Of a stretch of DNA of 41,155 nucleotides, positions 1 through 7,674 are shown in pieces. The notes beneath the pieces are model-generated. The model saw only the letters and a list, made by a program, of their open reading frames with translations. It was not told where the DNA came from and searched no databases. The stretch is from contig CALJYH010000108.1 of NCBI GenBank assembly GCA_937984095.1, positions 1-41,155 of the forward strand. The letters run 5' to 3'. A program made the position numbers and the translations under genes. Source of the stretch: an uncultured Gammaproteobacteria bacterium (lineage in GTDB: Bacteria; Pseudomonadota; Gammaproteobacteria; GCA-001735895). Every line of letters starts with the position of its first letter. The first letter of the stretch is position 1.

Positions 1-1518
1 CACGGTTATTTGTTGCATAATTTTCTCAATCCGTACTTCAACAAGCGTAATGATGAATATGGCGGCACGGTGGAAAACCGGGTGCGCTTGCTGCGCGAAG
101 TGATCGAGGATGTCAGCGAGGTCGTCGCCGGACGCTGTGCGGTAGCGGTCCGCTATTCAGTTCCACTGCAATTCGATAACGATCCCCAGGAACTGATCGA
201 GTCTTTCAAACAAATCGCCGAGCTACCCGACCTGTGGGATATCACGGTCAGTGACTATAACATTGAGATGGGTAGTTCGCGCTTCGTCAAGGAGGCGGCG
301 CAGCAGACGCCAGTCGCAGAGCTTAAAACTCTAACCAGTAAACCGGTAGTCAGCGTGGGTCGATTTACGTCACCCGAAACCATGCTTAAGCAGATAAAAG
401 TCGGTGTGCAGGATTTCATCGGTGCGGCGAGGCCGTCGATCGCCGATCCTTTTTTACCACAGAAAATCGACCAGGGTCGTCTCGAAGATATCCGCGAATG
501 TATCGGCTGTAATGTTTGCTATGCACATAATTCGTTAGCTGTTCCAATTCGTTGCACGCAAAATCCGACCATGGGTGAAGAATGGCGTCGTGGCTGGCAT
601 CCGGATCGGATCGAACCCCGGCATGCAGACGAATCGGTATTAATTGTTGGTGCCGGTCCCGCAGGCCTTGAAGCCGCCTGTGCCCTTGGCCAACGCGGTT
701 ACCCGGTGATCCTGGCCGAAGCAGAACAGGCGCTCGGCGGACGAGTCAGTCGTGAATCGCGCTTGCCCGGAATGTCTGAGGTTGCCCGGGTACGTGACTG
801 GCGCCTGGGGCAGCTGGCACGCATGGCGAATGTCCAGATCTACCCGGAAAATAGACTCGATGGGGACGCGATTCTCGAGCTCGATAGCCAGCATGTCATC
901 CTTGCGACCGGTGCCCATTGGCGTGACGATGGCATCGGTCGCTGGAACAATGTTGCTTTTGAAGGATACGATCAGGATAACGTGGTTGGTGTCGAGCAGA
1001 TACTGGACGGATTTGTGCCCAACGGACATGTGGTTATTTATGACGATGATCACTATTATCTGGGCAGTGCGATCGCGTTGTTGCTGCGAGAGAGAGAAAT
1101 GGCGGTTACCATCGTCACGCCGGAGACTGCAGTTTCAAGCTGGAGTATCTTTACCGACGAGCATGCATCGCTTATGAAAGAACTGATCGAAGCCGGGATC
1201 GAAATCGTTACCGCCAAGGGCCTGCATGCGTTCGTACCAGGAGCGGTTCAACTAGAATGCGTCTTTAGCGGTACCGAATCGCAAATTGCGGCAGATTTCC
1301 TGGTTCCTGTCTGCGCGCGGATTCCTAACGACGTGCTCTGGCGTGAACTGGTGGCACGACGCGAAGAATTTGATGCACGGGGAGGCTTGTCGGTTCAGCG
1401 AATCGGCGATTGCCAGGCTCCGGGGATTATCGCTGCCGCGGTATACGCGGGCCATAAAGCAGCGCGTGAACTGGGATGCAGCGAAGTTGAATTTAAACGT
1501 GACCGGGTAGTGGTGTAG
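1..1518 (+). CDS. TMADH-family flavin/4Fe-4S amine dehydrogenase, 5' end outside window
   Basis: C-terminal three quarters of a flavoprotein of the trimethylamine/dimethylamine/histamine dehydrogenase and DgcA family, which oxidises amines and passes electrons through FMN and a 4Fe-4S cluster. The frame is open to base 1 (reading HGYLLHNF, an inner barrel motif), so the TTG at 10 is not the real start and the N-terminus lies upstream. Visible parts: the end of the FMN-binding TIM barrel with the ARPSIADPFLP motif, the cluster motif CIGCNVC followed by a fourth Cys in RCTQNP, then an ADP-binding fold starting at VGAGPAGLE. It is a clear paralogue of the next gene, and the two overlap by one base (TAGTG), so they are co-transcribed and probably translationally coupled. 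The residue matching the TMADH substrate residue Trp355 is Asn here, so the substrate is probably not trimethylamine. Family certain; substrate unknown. Confidence 0.9.
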   Translation, partial: HGYLLHNFLNPYFNKRNDEYGGTVENRVRLLREVIEDVSEVVAGRCAVAVRYSVPLQFDNDPQELIESFKQIAELPDLWDITVSDYNIEMGSSRFVKEAAQQTPVAELKTLTSKPVVSVGRFTSPETMLKQIKVGVQDFIGAARPSIADPFLPQKIDQGRLEDIRECIGCNVCYAHNSLAVPIRCTQNPTMGEEWRRGWHPDRIEPRHADESVLIVGAGPAGLEAACALGQRGYPVILAEAEQALGGRVSRESRLPGMSEVARVRDWRLGQLARMANVQIYPENRLDGDAILELDSQHVILATGAHWRDDGIGRWNNVAFEGYDQDNVVGVEQILDGFVPNGHVVIYDDDHYYLGSAIALLLREREMAVTIVTPETAVSSWSIFTDEHASLMKELIEAGIEIVTAKGLHAFVPGAVQLECVFSGTESQIAADFLVPVCARIPNDVLWRELVARREEFDARGGLSVQRIGDCQAPGIIAAAVYAGHKAARELGCSEVEFKRDRVVV

Positions 1519-3572
1519 TGGCAAGAGATCCAAAGTACGACATATTGTTTGAGCCGGTAAAAATAGGGCCAGTAACGGCACCGAACCGATTTTTCCAGGT
1601 GCCACATTGTAATGTACTGGGTCATGGTCGCCCGCGCGCTGAAGCTGCTAATCGAGGCGTTAAGGCCGAAGGTGGCTGGGGCGTGGTCTGCACCCAGGAA
1701 GTTGAGATCCATCCGAGCGCGGATATAACACCCTCTCTCGAGGGACGCATCTGGGATCAGCATGACATTCCACAGCATCGTTTGATGACCGATGCGGTGC
1801 ACCAGCATGGCGCTCTCGCTGGTATCGAGCTTGTCTATAACGGCAGTCATACCCCCAATCTGTATAGCCGCATCGCACCGATGTCTGCGAGTGCGATCCC
1901 GGTACATACCGATTTACCGATCCAGGCACGTGCAATGAGCAAACGCGACATCGCCGACGTACGGCGTTGGCACGTCGAAGCAGCCAAACGCTCGCAGCAG
2001 GCGGGCTACGATATCGTCTATGTCTATGCCGGGCATAATTTGAGCCTGTTACAGCATTTTTTTAAACCCCAGTATAACCAGCGCAGTGATGAGTATGGCG
2101 GTAGCCTCGAAAACAGGGTCAGATTCGCCAGGGAGGTATTAATTGATGTTAAAGAAGCCGTTGGCGATCAATGTGCCGTTGCGTTTCGCTTTGCAACCGA
2201 TGAATTGATGGGACCGGATGGCTTGCGCTGGGAAAGAGAAGGACGCGATATTGTCGGCATGCTGGCCGAGATTCCGGATCTCTGGGATGTCAATATCAGC
2301 GATTGGGCTAATGATTCGGCCACGGCGCGGTTTGAACCCAACGAAGGTTTCCAGGAACCCTATACCGCGTTTGTCAAAACGCTGACCAGTAAACCGGTCG
2401 TAGGGGTAGGGCGGTTTACTTCGGCAGACGCGATGGTTTCGCAAATCAAGCGCGGGGTGCTCGACCTGATCGGCGCGGCGCGTCCCTCGATCGCCGATCC
2501 GTTTTTACCGCGCAAGATTGATGAAGGTCGTATCGAGGACATCCGTGAATGCATAGGCTGTAATATTTGTGTGGCCCAGGACAACCTGGTGGCACCAATT
2601 CGCTGTACTCAAAACCCGACCCAGGGAGAGGAGTGGAAGCAAAACTGGCATCCGGAAAAAATCGATGCGGCGCTTAGCGACGATACGGTACTGGTGGTCG
2701 GTGCCGGGCCTGCAGGTCTTGAATGCAGTATGCAGCTTGCAAATCGGGGTTACGCGGTAACACTGGCGGAAGCTAGCGAGGTCCTCGGTGGAAGAGTCGT
2801 ACGCGAGAGTGAATTGCCGGGAATGGCAAGCTATGCGCGGGTGCGTGATTATCGAGAGAATCAGATCCGGCAAAAACCCAATGTCGATATCTACCTCGGT
2901 AATTACTTGAGTACGAACGACATCATCGAACTGCAGATACCGCATGTATTGATTGCAACCGGCGCGCACTGGCGCCGCGATGGCGTTGGCCGACAGCACG
3001 CTTTCCCGATTGAAGGCCTCGAAAATGCCTTGGTTTTAACCCCGGACGATGTGCTTGCGGGCGCAGAAGTCGACGGCAGGGTACTCATTTACGATGACGA
3101 TCACTATTTCATGGGCAGTACCATCGCCGAGCGCTGTCGTAACCAGGGTCATGATGTCTGCTTGGTTACGCCACAGTCGAAGGTGTCGAGCTGGACCGAT
3201 TACACGCTTGAACAGGAGAAAATTCAGGCGAGATTACTGACGCTGGGGGTAGAGATAGTTGTTTCGCATGAACTGCTGGAGGTTGAAGGGGGTCGTGCGA
3301 CGATTACGAATATTTACAGCGACGCGCATCAGCAGCAGCTCGATTTCGAGACCTTGATTCTGGTGACTTCGCGGCAATCGGATGATGTGTTGTACCAGGC
3401 ACTGCTGGAGCACGAAGATCGTTTTAAAACTCTGCGCGCAATCGGCGATTGCAATGCCCCGGGTACGGTCGCAGCCGCGGTTTACGATGGCCACTCGGCG
3501 GCACGCTACCTGGAGTCGACTCAGGATATTTATGCGCCACTGTTCACGCGAGAAATGCCCGCGCTGGATTAA
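1518..3572 (+). CDS. TMADH/DgcA-family flavin and 4Fe-4S amine dehydrogenase
   Basis: Full-length 684-residue paralogue of the preceding gene, with a GTG start inside the previous stop. The N-terminus (ARDPKYDILFEP, then QVPHC) closely follows Methylophilus trimethylamine dehydrogenase, including Cys31, the equivalent of the Cys30 that carries covalent 6-S-cysteinyl-FMN there. The TIM barrel spans about 1-340. Cluster cysteines are C345, C348, C351 and C363. An ADP-binding fold begins near 390 (VVGAGPAGLE), with a second nucleotide-fold region to the C-terminus. From memory of the family, the TMADH aromatic bowl uses Tyr60, Trp264 and Trp355; here the first is Glu and the last Asp, which resembles amine dehydrogenases acting on more charged amines. 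Two diverged copies side by side suggest two substrates or a hetero-oligomer. It ends six bases from the convergent agmatinase-like gene. Dimethylglycine or another N-methylated compound remains possible. Confidence 0.88.
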   Translation: MARDPKYDILFEPVKIGPVTAPNRFFQVPHCNVLGHGRPRAEAANRGVKAEGGWGVVCTQEVEIHPSADITPSLEGRIWDQHDIPQHRLMTDAVHQHGALAGIELVYNGSHTPNLYSRIAPMSASAIPVHTDLPIQARAMSKRDIADVRRWHVEAAKRSQQAGYDIVYVYAGHNLSLLQHFFKPQYNQRSDEYGGSLENRVRFAREVLIDVKEAVGDQCAVAFRFATDELMGPDGLRWEREGRDIVGMLAEIPDLWDVNISDWANDSATARFEPNEGFQEPYTAFVKTLTSKPVVGVGRFTSADAMVSQIKRGVLDLIGAARPSIADPFLPRKIDEGRIEDIRECIGCNICVAQDNLVAPIRCTQNPTQGEEWKQNWHPEKIDAALSDDTVLVVGAGPAGLECSMQLANRGYAVTLAEASEVLGGRVVRESELPGMASYARVRDYRENQIRQKPNVDIYLGNYLSTNDIIELQIPHVLIATGAHWRRDGVGRQHAFPIEGLENALVLTPDDVLAGAEVDGRVLIYDDDHYFMGSTIAERCRNQGHDVCLVTPQSKVSSWTDYTLEQEKIQARLLTLGVEIVVSHELLEVEGGRATITNIYSDAHQQQLDFETLILVTSRQSDDVLYQALLEHEDRFKTLRAIGDCNAPGTVAAAVYDGHSAARYLESTQDIYAPLFTREMPALD

Positions 3573-3578
3573 ACGGGG

Positions 3579-4502
3579 TTAGCTCGCATCCTTGTTGGCG
3601 GCGAACCGGTAAAGCATCTCGAGGCCGAGGGTGGCGCCCGCCAGTGAAGTAATCTCTGCATGATCATAGGACGGGGCGACTTCGACCAGGTCCATGCCAA
3701 CCAGTTTAATTCCCGACAGGCCACGGATGATTTTGAGTGCGCGATCCGTAGATAATCCGCCCACCACCGGGGTGCCCGTGCCCGGCGCATAACTCGGGTC
3801 GAGGCAATCGATATCGAAGGTCAGGTAGCAGGGACTATTACCCACTCGATTATGGATACGCTCGACAATGGCTTCGACACTGAGGTCATTGGCAACTGCA
3901 GCGCTGACAACTTCGAACTCGTGCCGGCTCTCGGTGTAGGTGGTGCGAATCCCGATCTGGATACTGTTATCGGCATCGATAATGCCTTCGCGCGGCGCAT
4001 AATGGAACATGCTGCCATGGCTGCAGTTCGACCCTTGCTCGGCATAGGTGTCCGTGTGGGCATCAAAATGAATCAGTGCGAGCTTGCCGTGCTGTTTGTG
4101 ATGGGCGCGCAACAAGGGCAGGGTGACGAAGTGATCGCCACCAAAACTGAGCGTCGTTTTACCGGCGGCGAGCAAAGGGCCGTAATGCGTTTCAATTTCA
4201 GCAAAAAATCCTTCGGTGCTGCCGGTTGGGAATTCAAGGTCGCCGTAATCGGCGACGCGAATCCGGTCATTCAGGGAGAAATCCCATGGCCAGCGTTGTT
4301 CCTCCCAGTTCAGGAAGGCGCTAGCCCGGCGTATCGCAACCGGCCCGCTGCGGGTACCGGAACGCCCGGTGGTTCCGAGATCGTAGGGTAGTCCAATTAC
4401 AAATACGTCGGCATCGTCAGCATTACGGGACAGCGGCTTGCCCAGGTAACCATAGACATTGGCGTACATTGAATCGCCGGTGGTGAAGTTAGTTTCGCTC
4501 AT
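3579..4502 (-). CDS. speB: Agmatinase/ureohydrolase family enzyme
   Basis: A 307-residue arginase/agmatinase-family hydrolase, which removes urea from a guanidino compound (agmatine to putrescine, or guanidinobutyrate to GABA). All manganese ligands are visible: His124 in GGDH, Asp147, His149 and Asp151 in DAHTDT, and Asp230 and Asp232 in DIDCLDPSYAPGTG. Length is typical of bacterial agmatinases (about 300-320). The ATG directly abuts the stop of the upstream glutamine-synthetase-like gene (TAAATG), so both are one transcript. Pairing with a gamma-glutamyl-amine-synthetase-like gene points to polyamine or guanidino compound use as nitrogen source. Guanidinobutyrase or another ureohydrolase cannot be excluded from sequence alone. 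Confidence 0.85.
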   Translation of the reverse strand: MSETNFTTGDSMYANVYGYLGKPLSRNADDADVFVIGLPYDLGTTGRSGTRSGPVAIRRASAFLNWEEQRWPWDFSLNDRIRVADYGDLEFPTGSTEGFFAEIETHYGPLLAAGKTTLSFGGDHFVTLPLLRAHHKQHGKLALIHFDAHTDTYAEQGSNCSHGSMFHYAPREGIIDADNSIQIGIRTTYTESRHEFEVVSAAVANDLSVEAIVERIHNRVGNSPCYLTFDIDCLDPSYAPGTGTPVVGGLSTDRALKIIRGLSGIKLVGMDLVEVAPSYDHAEITSLAGATLGLEMLYRFAANKDAS

Positions 4503-5864
4503 TTACAGGTACCAGTCATATTCCCTCGGGCTGATGAAATTTTGGAAAGCGGCAGCCTCGGCGCTGCGGTGTCGACAGTATAGATCGACAAAATAGCGGC
4601 CCATAAGATTATTAAGCGCTCCACTGTCAAACGTTGCCGCCAGTGCCTTCGTCATATCAAGGGGCAGGTTCTCGTCACGACCGGTAACCGCCTCGGTGGT
4701 GGGTGCGCCGGGATCCAGCTGGTTTTCAATGCCGTGTAACATGCCTGCCAGGGTTGCTGCCATGGCCAGGTAGGGATTGGCATCGGCGCCCGGAACGCGG
4801 TTTTCGACCCGCCAGGCGCCTTGCTTGGCGAGGGGAATACGGAATGCGACGGTGCGGTTTTCGTTACCCCAGGTCAGGCTGACCGGGGCACAGCTGGTAC
4901 CTCCGCGGTAACGACGATAAGAATTGATGTTGGGTGCCCAGAATGACATCGCGGCTGGCATCGTCGCGAGCAAACCTGCGATCGCCTGATGCAGTCGTGG
5001 ATGCGCCTTGTTGCCCCTGGCGAAGACATTCTTGCCTTTGCTGTCGACCACGCTGATATGCATGTGCAGCCCATTACCTGCATGTTCCAGCATCGGCTTG
5101 GCAATAAAGCTGGCTTCCATACCATGTTTCTTGGCTACCTCGATGACGATTCGTTTGAACAAACAGGTTTCATCAGCGGCTCGAAGTACGTCGGCGTGAT
5201 GATTGAAATTAATCTCGAACTGGCCTGGGCCCAGTTCTGAAGAAATGGCCCCGGTATCGATATTCTGCAATTGACAGGCGTGAATGATGTCGTCGATAAC
5301 CTCTTCGAAATCACCAATCCGCGTGTTCGACAGGACTGTCGCGGTATCGACGCGACCTGTTTTCGGATTACGCACCAGTTGCACCAGGCCGTTGGCGTCA
5401 CGCTGGGCCTGGAACAGGTAAAACTCGAGCTCGAAGGCAACCATCGGCTGCCATTTCCTGGACGCGAAGGCGGCCACCACTCTTTGCAGTACCTGGCGCG
5501 GCTCGAAATATGATGGTTGATCGCTACTACAGGTTGTCGCGAGCACCTGGGCGCGCGGCCGATTGCCCCATTTGGTCAGACACAGACTGCCAGGCACCAG
5601 GTAAAAATGTGCATCGGGGTCACCATCGTCAATGCCGTAGTGCAGGCCATCCAGTGGTTCGCCGAGCGTACTCAGGACAAACATACTGGCCGGCATCGCA
5701 AGTCCTTCCTGTGCAAACGTAGCCAGTTTGCTTACCGGGTAACGCTTGCCAAAAAAGTGCCCGCAAATATCCGAGGTCAGTACCTCGAACTGTTTTACAT
5801 CTGGATTTGCCTTCAAAAACCGGGTGATTTCACGCTTTAGCTGATTGCTGTCTGGATGATTCAT
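4503..5864 (-). CDS. Glutamine-synthetase-like gamma-glutamyl-amine ligase (PuuA-like)
   Basis: A 453-residue member of the glutamine synthetase superfamily, best matching the catabolic branch (PuuA, gamma-glutamylputrescine synthetase; related to gamma-glutamylmethylamide synthetase), which joins an amine to glutamate using ATP. Seen: an N-terminal beta-grasp region (DICGHFFGKRYP), a catalytic glutamate strand (AFELEFYLF), SELGPGQFEINF, the ATP-site segment GNGLHMHISV, and NSYRRYR with RVPGADANPYLAMAATLAG. The end REYDWYL is typical of this branch, and the adenylylation loop Tyr of GlnA is not evident. It lies between a GntR regulator gene (131 bases upstream) and the agmatinase-like gene, all on the minus strand. 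Most likely role: glutamylation of putrescine or another small amine to start its degradation. The amine is not determined by sequence. Confidence 0.85.
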   Translation of the reverse strand: MNHPDSNQLKREITRFLKANPDVKQFEVLTSDICGHFFGKRYPVSKLATFAQEGLAMPASMFVLSTLGEPLDGLHYGIDDGDPDAHFYLVPGSLCLTKWGNRPRAQVLATTCSSDQPSYFEPRQVLQRVVAAFASRKWQPMVAFELEFYLFQAQRDANGLVQLVRNPKTGRVDTATVLSNTRIGDFEEVIDDIIHACQLQNIDTGAISSELGPGQFEINFNHHADVLRAADETCLFKRIVIEVAKKHGMEASFIAKPMLEHAGNGLHMHISVVDSKGKNVFARGNKAHPRLHQAIAGLLATMPAAMSFWAPNINSYRRYRGGTSCAPVSLTWGNENRTVAFRIPLAKQGAWRVENRVPGADANPYLAMAATLAGMLHGIENQLDPGAPTTEAVTGRDENLPLDMTKALAATFDSGALNNLMGRYFVDLYCRHRSAEAAAFQNFISPREYDWYL

Positions 5865-5894
5865 AGAATTGAAAGTGAACCTTTAAGTTGGGTG

Positions 5895-5907
5895 ATTTGT
5901 GATCACA
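5895..5907. promoter_or_regulatory. Candidate operator before the GS-like gene
   Basis: TGTGATCACA (5898-5907) is a perfect 10-base palindrome about 35 bases upstream of the GS-like start. The nine bases ATTTGTGAT (5895-5903) recur in inverted orientation at 6740-6748, in front of gntR. A short motif shared by two promoters of one presumed regulon fits a binding site for the GntR protein, but the motif is short and could be chance or a CRP-like half site. Confidence 0.25.
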
Positions 5908-5995
5908 GTATTTAGCCCTGATGACGATTTCCGGCCCACAGATATTCTTCGCTTGTTAATGAAATTGATTACCATGTCTATCCAGGGATTGGCGC

Positions 5996-6706
5996 TCAGG
6001 CAACTCCCTGGAAATAGTCATGAATACCGTCAACGGTTTTTATCGACGCGATACCGTCGCGAATATCCGCTTCGATCGCTCGCCTCAAGCCAAACAAATT
6101 TCTTTGCCTGAGTGCTTCAAGAGCTTCTACATGACGATCAACCAGGTAAACTTTTTCTAGCTTGCTGATTGCGATCCGCGAAAATGGACCGAGTTGCAAC
6201 CACAGGCTTTCAATCAATGGAACCGCAATCTGGAATGGATTTGCGCAATACAGGTGCCGGTGAAACGCCTGGTTGTGGAGACTGATATTATCAACGTCGT
6301 TGTGCTCAACGGCCGCGTCAATTTTCGCGTCGATTTGCTCGAGAATTTCGATATCCTGTTCTTTTATATAGGGTAATGCGCCTTCCGCAGCATGGGTTTC
6401 GAGAAGTATTCGCAGTTCGCAGAGTTCGCCGAATTTCTCTGCGGTCATGGATGGCACGATAACCCGACGATTGTTTTTGACCTCGACGGCGCCCTCGCAT
6501 GCCAGGCGATGCAGTGCTTCGCGTACCGGCATCGGGCTGACCTGCAGGATTTCGGCGAGGCCACGAATGGTCAGGGGTTTGCCCGGTTCGATACGGCCAC
6601 ACAACAGGTTATTGCGCAGTAACTGGTAGACCCATTGGTGGGTTTTCAAGTCATCCGATTTTTCTATCATTAACAGCTTTAAATCTTTCGGATCGCTCGA
6701 TTTCAT
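5996..6706 (-). CDS. GntR-family transcriptional regulator, FCD (FadR) subfamily
   Basis: A 236-residue DNA-binding regulator. Residues about 20-90 form the winged helix (TIRGLAEILQVSPMPVREALHRL, with the classic PVREAL recognition helix). Residues about 95-225 form the all-helical FCD ligand domain, with the metal-site pattern given by Glu/Asp and His residues around ELRILLE, HNQAFHRHLY and the later VDRHVEAL. This subfamily usually senses organic acids or amino acid derivatives and represses its neighbours. It is divergent from the glutamine amidotransferase gene and upstream of the GS-like and agmatinase-like genes on the same strand, so it probably controls this amine cluster and itself. 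A second in-frame ATG 36 bases in is a possible alternative start. The ligand is unknown; a polyamine-derived or glutamyl intermediate is an inference. Confidence 0.88.
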   Translation of the reverse strand: MKSSDPKDLKLLMIEKSDDLKTHQWVYQLLRNNLLCGRIEPGKPLTIRGLAEILQVSPMPVREALHRLACEGAVEVKNNRRVIVPSMTAEKFGELCELRILLETHAAEGALPYIKEQDIEILEQIDAKIDAAVEHNDVDNISLHNQAFHRHLYCANPFQIAVPLIESLWLQLGPFSRIAISKLEKVYLVDRHVEALEALRQRNLFGLRRAIEADIRDGIASIKTVDGIHDYFQGVA

Positions 6707-6753
6707 AGGGTCATGTCCATATTGCAGACGAAATATTTAATCACAAATGTAAT

Positions 6754-6789
6754 GGCATCACCAACAGCAGTGTTGCTAATGGTGTTGCC
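6754..6789. promoter_or_regulatory. Inverted repeat over divergent gntR/amidotransferase promoters
   Basis: GGCATCACCA (6754-6763) and TGGTGTTGCC (6780-6789) form a 10-base inverted repeat with one mismatch and a 16-base spacer. The right arm falls between the -35 and -10 of the plus-strand promoter proposed here, and the left arm covers a possible minus-strand -35 (TTGGTG, complement of 6759-6764). This placement fits an autoregulatory operator for the GntR protein. Confidence 0.4.
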
Positions 6790-6802
6790 GGGTCGATAGA
6801 AT
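6773..6802 (+). promoter_or_regulatory. Candidate sigma-70 promoter of the amidotransferase gene
   Basis: TTGCTA (6773-6778) and TAGAAT (6797-6802) are separated by 18 bases, which predicts a transcript start near 6809. That start lies about 85 bases before the ATG at 6895 and makes the upstream in-frame codon at 6820 an unlikely initiator. Only moderate matches to consensus. Confidence 0.4.
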
Positions 6803-6807
6803 ATGAT

Positions 6808-6822
6808 CACCTTTTTAAGGTG
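6808..6822. promoter_or_regulatory. Short perfect palindrome at predicted transcript start
   Basis: CACCTT and AAGGTG flank a three-base TTT spacer right at the predicted transcription start of the amidotransferase gene. It could be a second operator or a small 5' stem. The evidence is symmetry and position only. Confidence 0.25.
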
Positions 6823-6894
6823 CGTGCGCGAATTTGTGCTGGCGATAAAACTGGTGGTGGTATATTTGCGCGCTTAACGAACGGGAAAAAGCTC

Positions 6895-7647
6895 ATGAAA
6901 ATCGGAATACTCGAAGCCGGACTGCTACGTGAAGAAATGGCCGCTCGTTTCGATCCCTACCCAGTCATGTTTGAACGCTTTATTGGGGTCTCCGGGCATG
7001 ATTTCGAATTCGAGTCATTTTGCGTGATAGAAGGGGAAATGCCGGCATCGATCAACATATGCGATGGCTGGTTGATTACCGGCTCACGGCATGGTGTTTA
7101 CGATAACCTTGACTGGATGTTTCCACTGGAGGATTTTATTCGCCAGCTGGCAGGCACTGAAATTCCGCTAATCGGAGTATGCTTTGGCCACCAGATCATT
7201 GCCCAGGCGCTGGGTGGCGAGGTCGTCAAATCGGATAAAGGCTGGGGCGTTGGTCTGCACCGATATCGTATCGATCAGACGCATTCCTGGATGGGCAACG
7301 GATTGCTACAGGTCGGAATCTATGCCTTCCATCAGGACCAGGTAGTAAAGCTCCCTGATTCAGCCGAGGTATTTTCAAGCTCTGATTTTTGTCCGTACGC
7401 GGGTCTCAGCTACGGTAATTCGATTATAAGTTTGCAAGCTCACCCCGAATTTGAAGAGGACTATGAAATTGCACTGCTCGAAGCCTATGGGGGAACCGTG
7501 GTGCCTCAGGAGGTGGCACAACAGGCGCTTGATTCGATGAGTGGTGGTAATACGGAAGACAGGCAGGTGCTCGCTAGCTGGTTCGCCGAGTTTTTCCGGT
7601 CGCGCCAGCGCCGTCAGCAAACCGACCAGTCCAGGCAAGCGCAATAG
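6895..7647 (+). CDS. Class I glutamine amidotransferase-like protein
   Basis: A 250-residue stand-alone glutamine amidotransferase domain of the GMP-synthase type. The nucleophile is Cys96 in GVCFGHQ, and the His-Glu pair is His183 and Glu185 in QAHPEFEEDY. GSRHGVYD (about 63-70) contributes the oxyanion region. The ATG at 6895 was chosen because homology begins there (MKIGILEAG), a purine-rich GGGAAAAAG lies upstream, and the longer frame from 6820 would add an unrelated 25 residues. It is divergent from gntR and probably in its regulon. In an amine cluster with a gamma-glutamyl-amine ligase, hydrolysis of a gamma-glutamyl amide (a PuuD-like job) is a reasonable guess, although the sequence is not PuuD-like overall. 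It runs convergent with the next gene, 27 bases apart. Confidence 0.85.
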   Translation: MKIGILEAGLLREEMAARFDPYPVMFERFIGVSGHDFEFESFCVIEGEMPASINICDGWLITGSRHGVYDNLDWMFPLEDFIRQLAGTEIPLIGVCFGHQIIAQALGGEVVKSDKGWGVGLHRYRIDQTHSWMGNGLLQVGIYAFHQDQVVKLPDSAEVFSSSDFCPYAGLSYGNSIISLQAHPEFEEDYEIALLEAYGGTVVPQEVAQQALDSMSGGNTEDRQVLASWFAEFFRSRQRRQQTDQSRQAQ

Positions 7648-7674
7648 CGGCTCCATACAATCTGCAGGGATTGA

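Noticed and set aside
10-12. TTG at 10 as start of the first gene
   Set aside because: The frame is open to base 1 and reads a conserved barrel motif before it, so the gene simply begins outside the window.
6820-6894. Upstream 25-residue extension of the amidotransferase
   Set aside because: No homology, overlaps the predicted transcript start, and the ATG at 6895 begins the family sequence.
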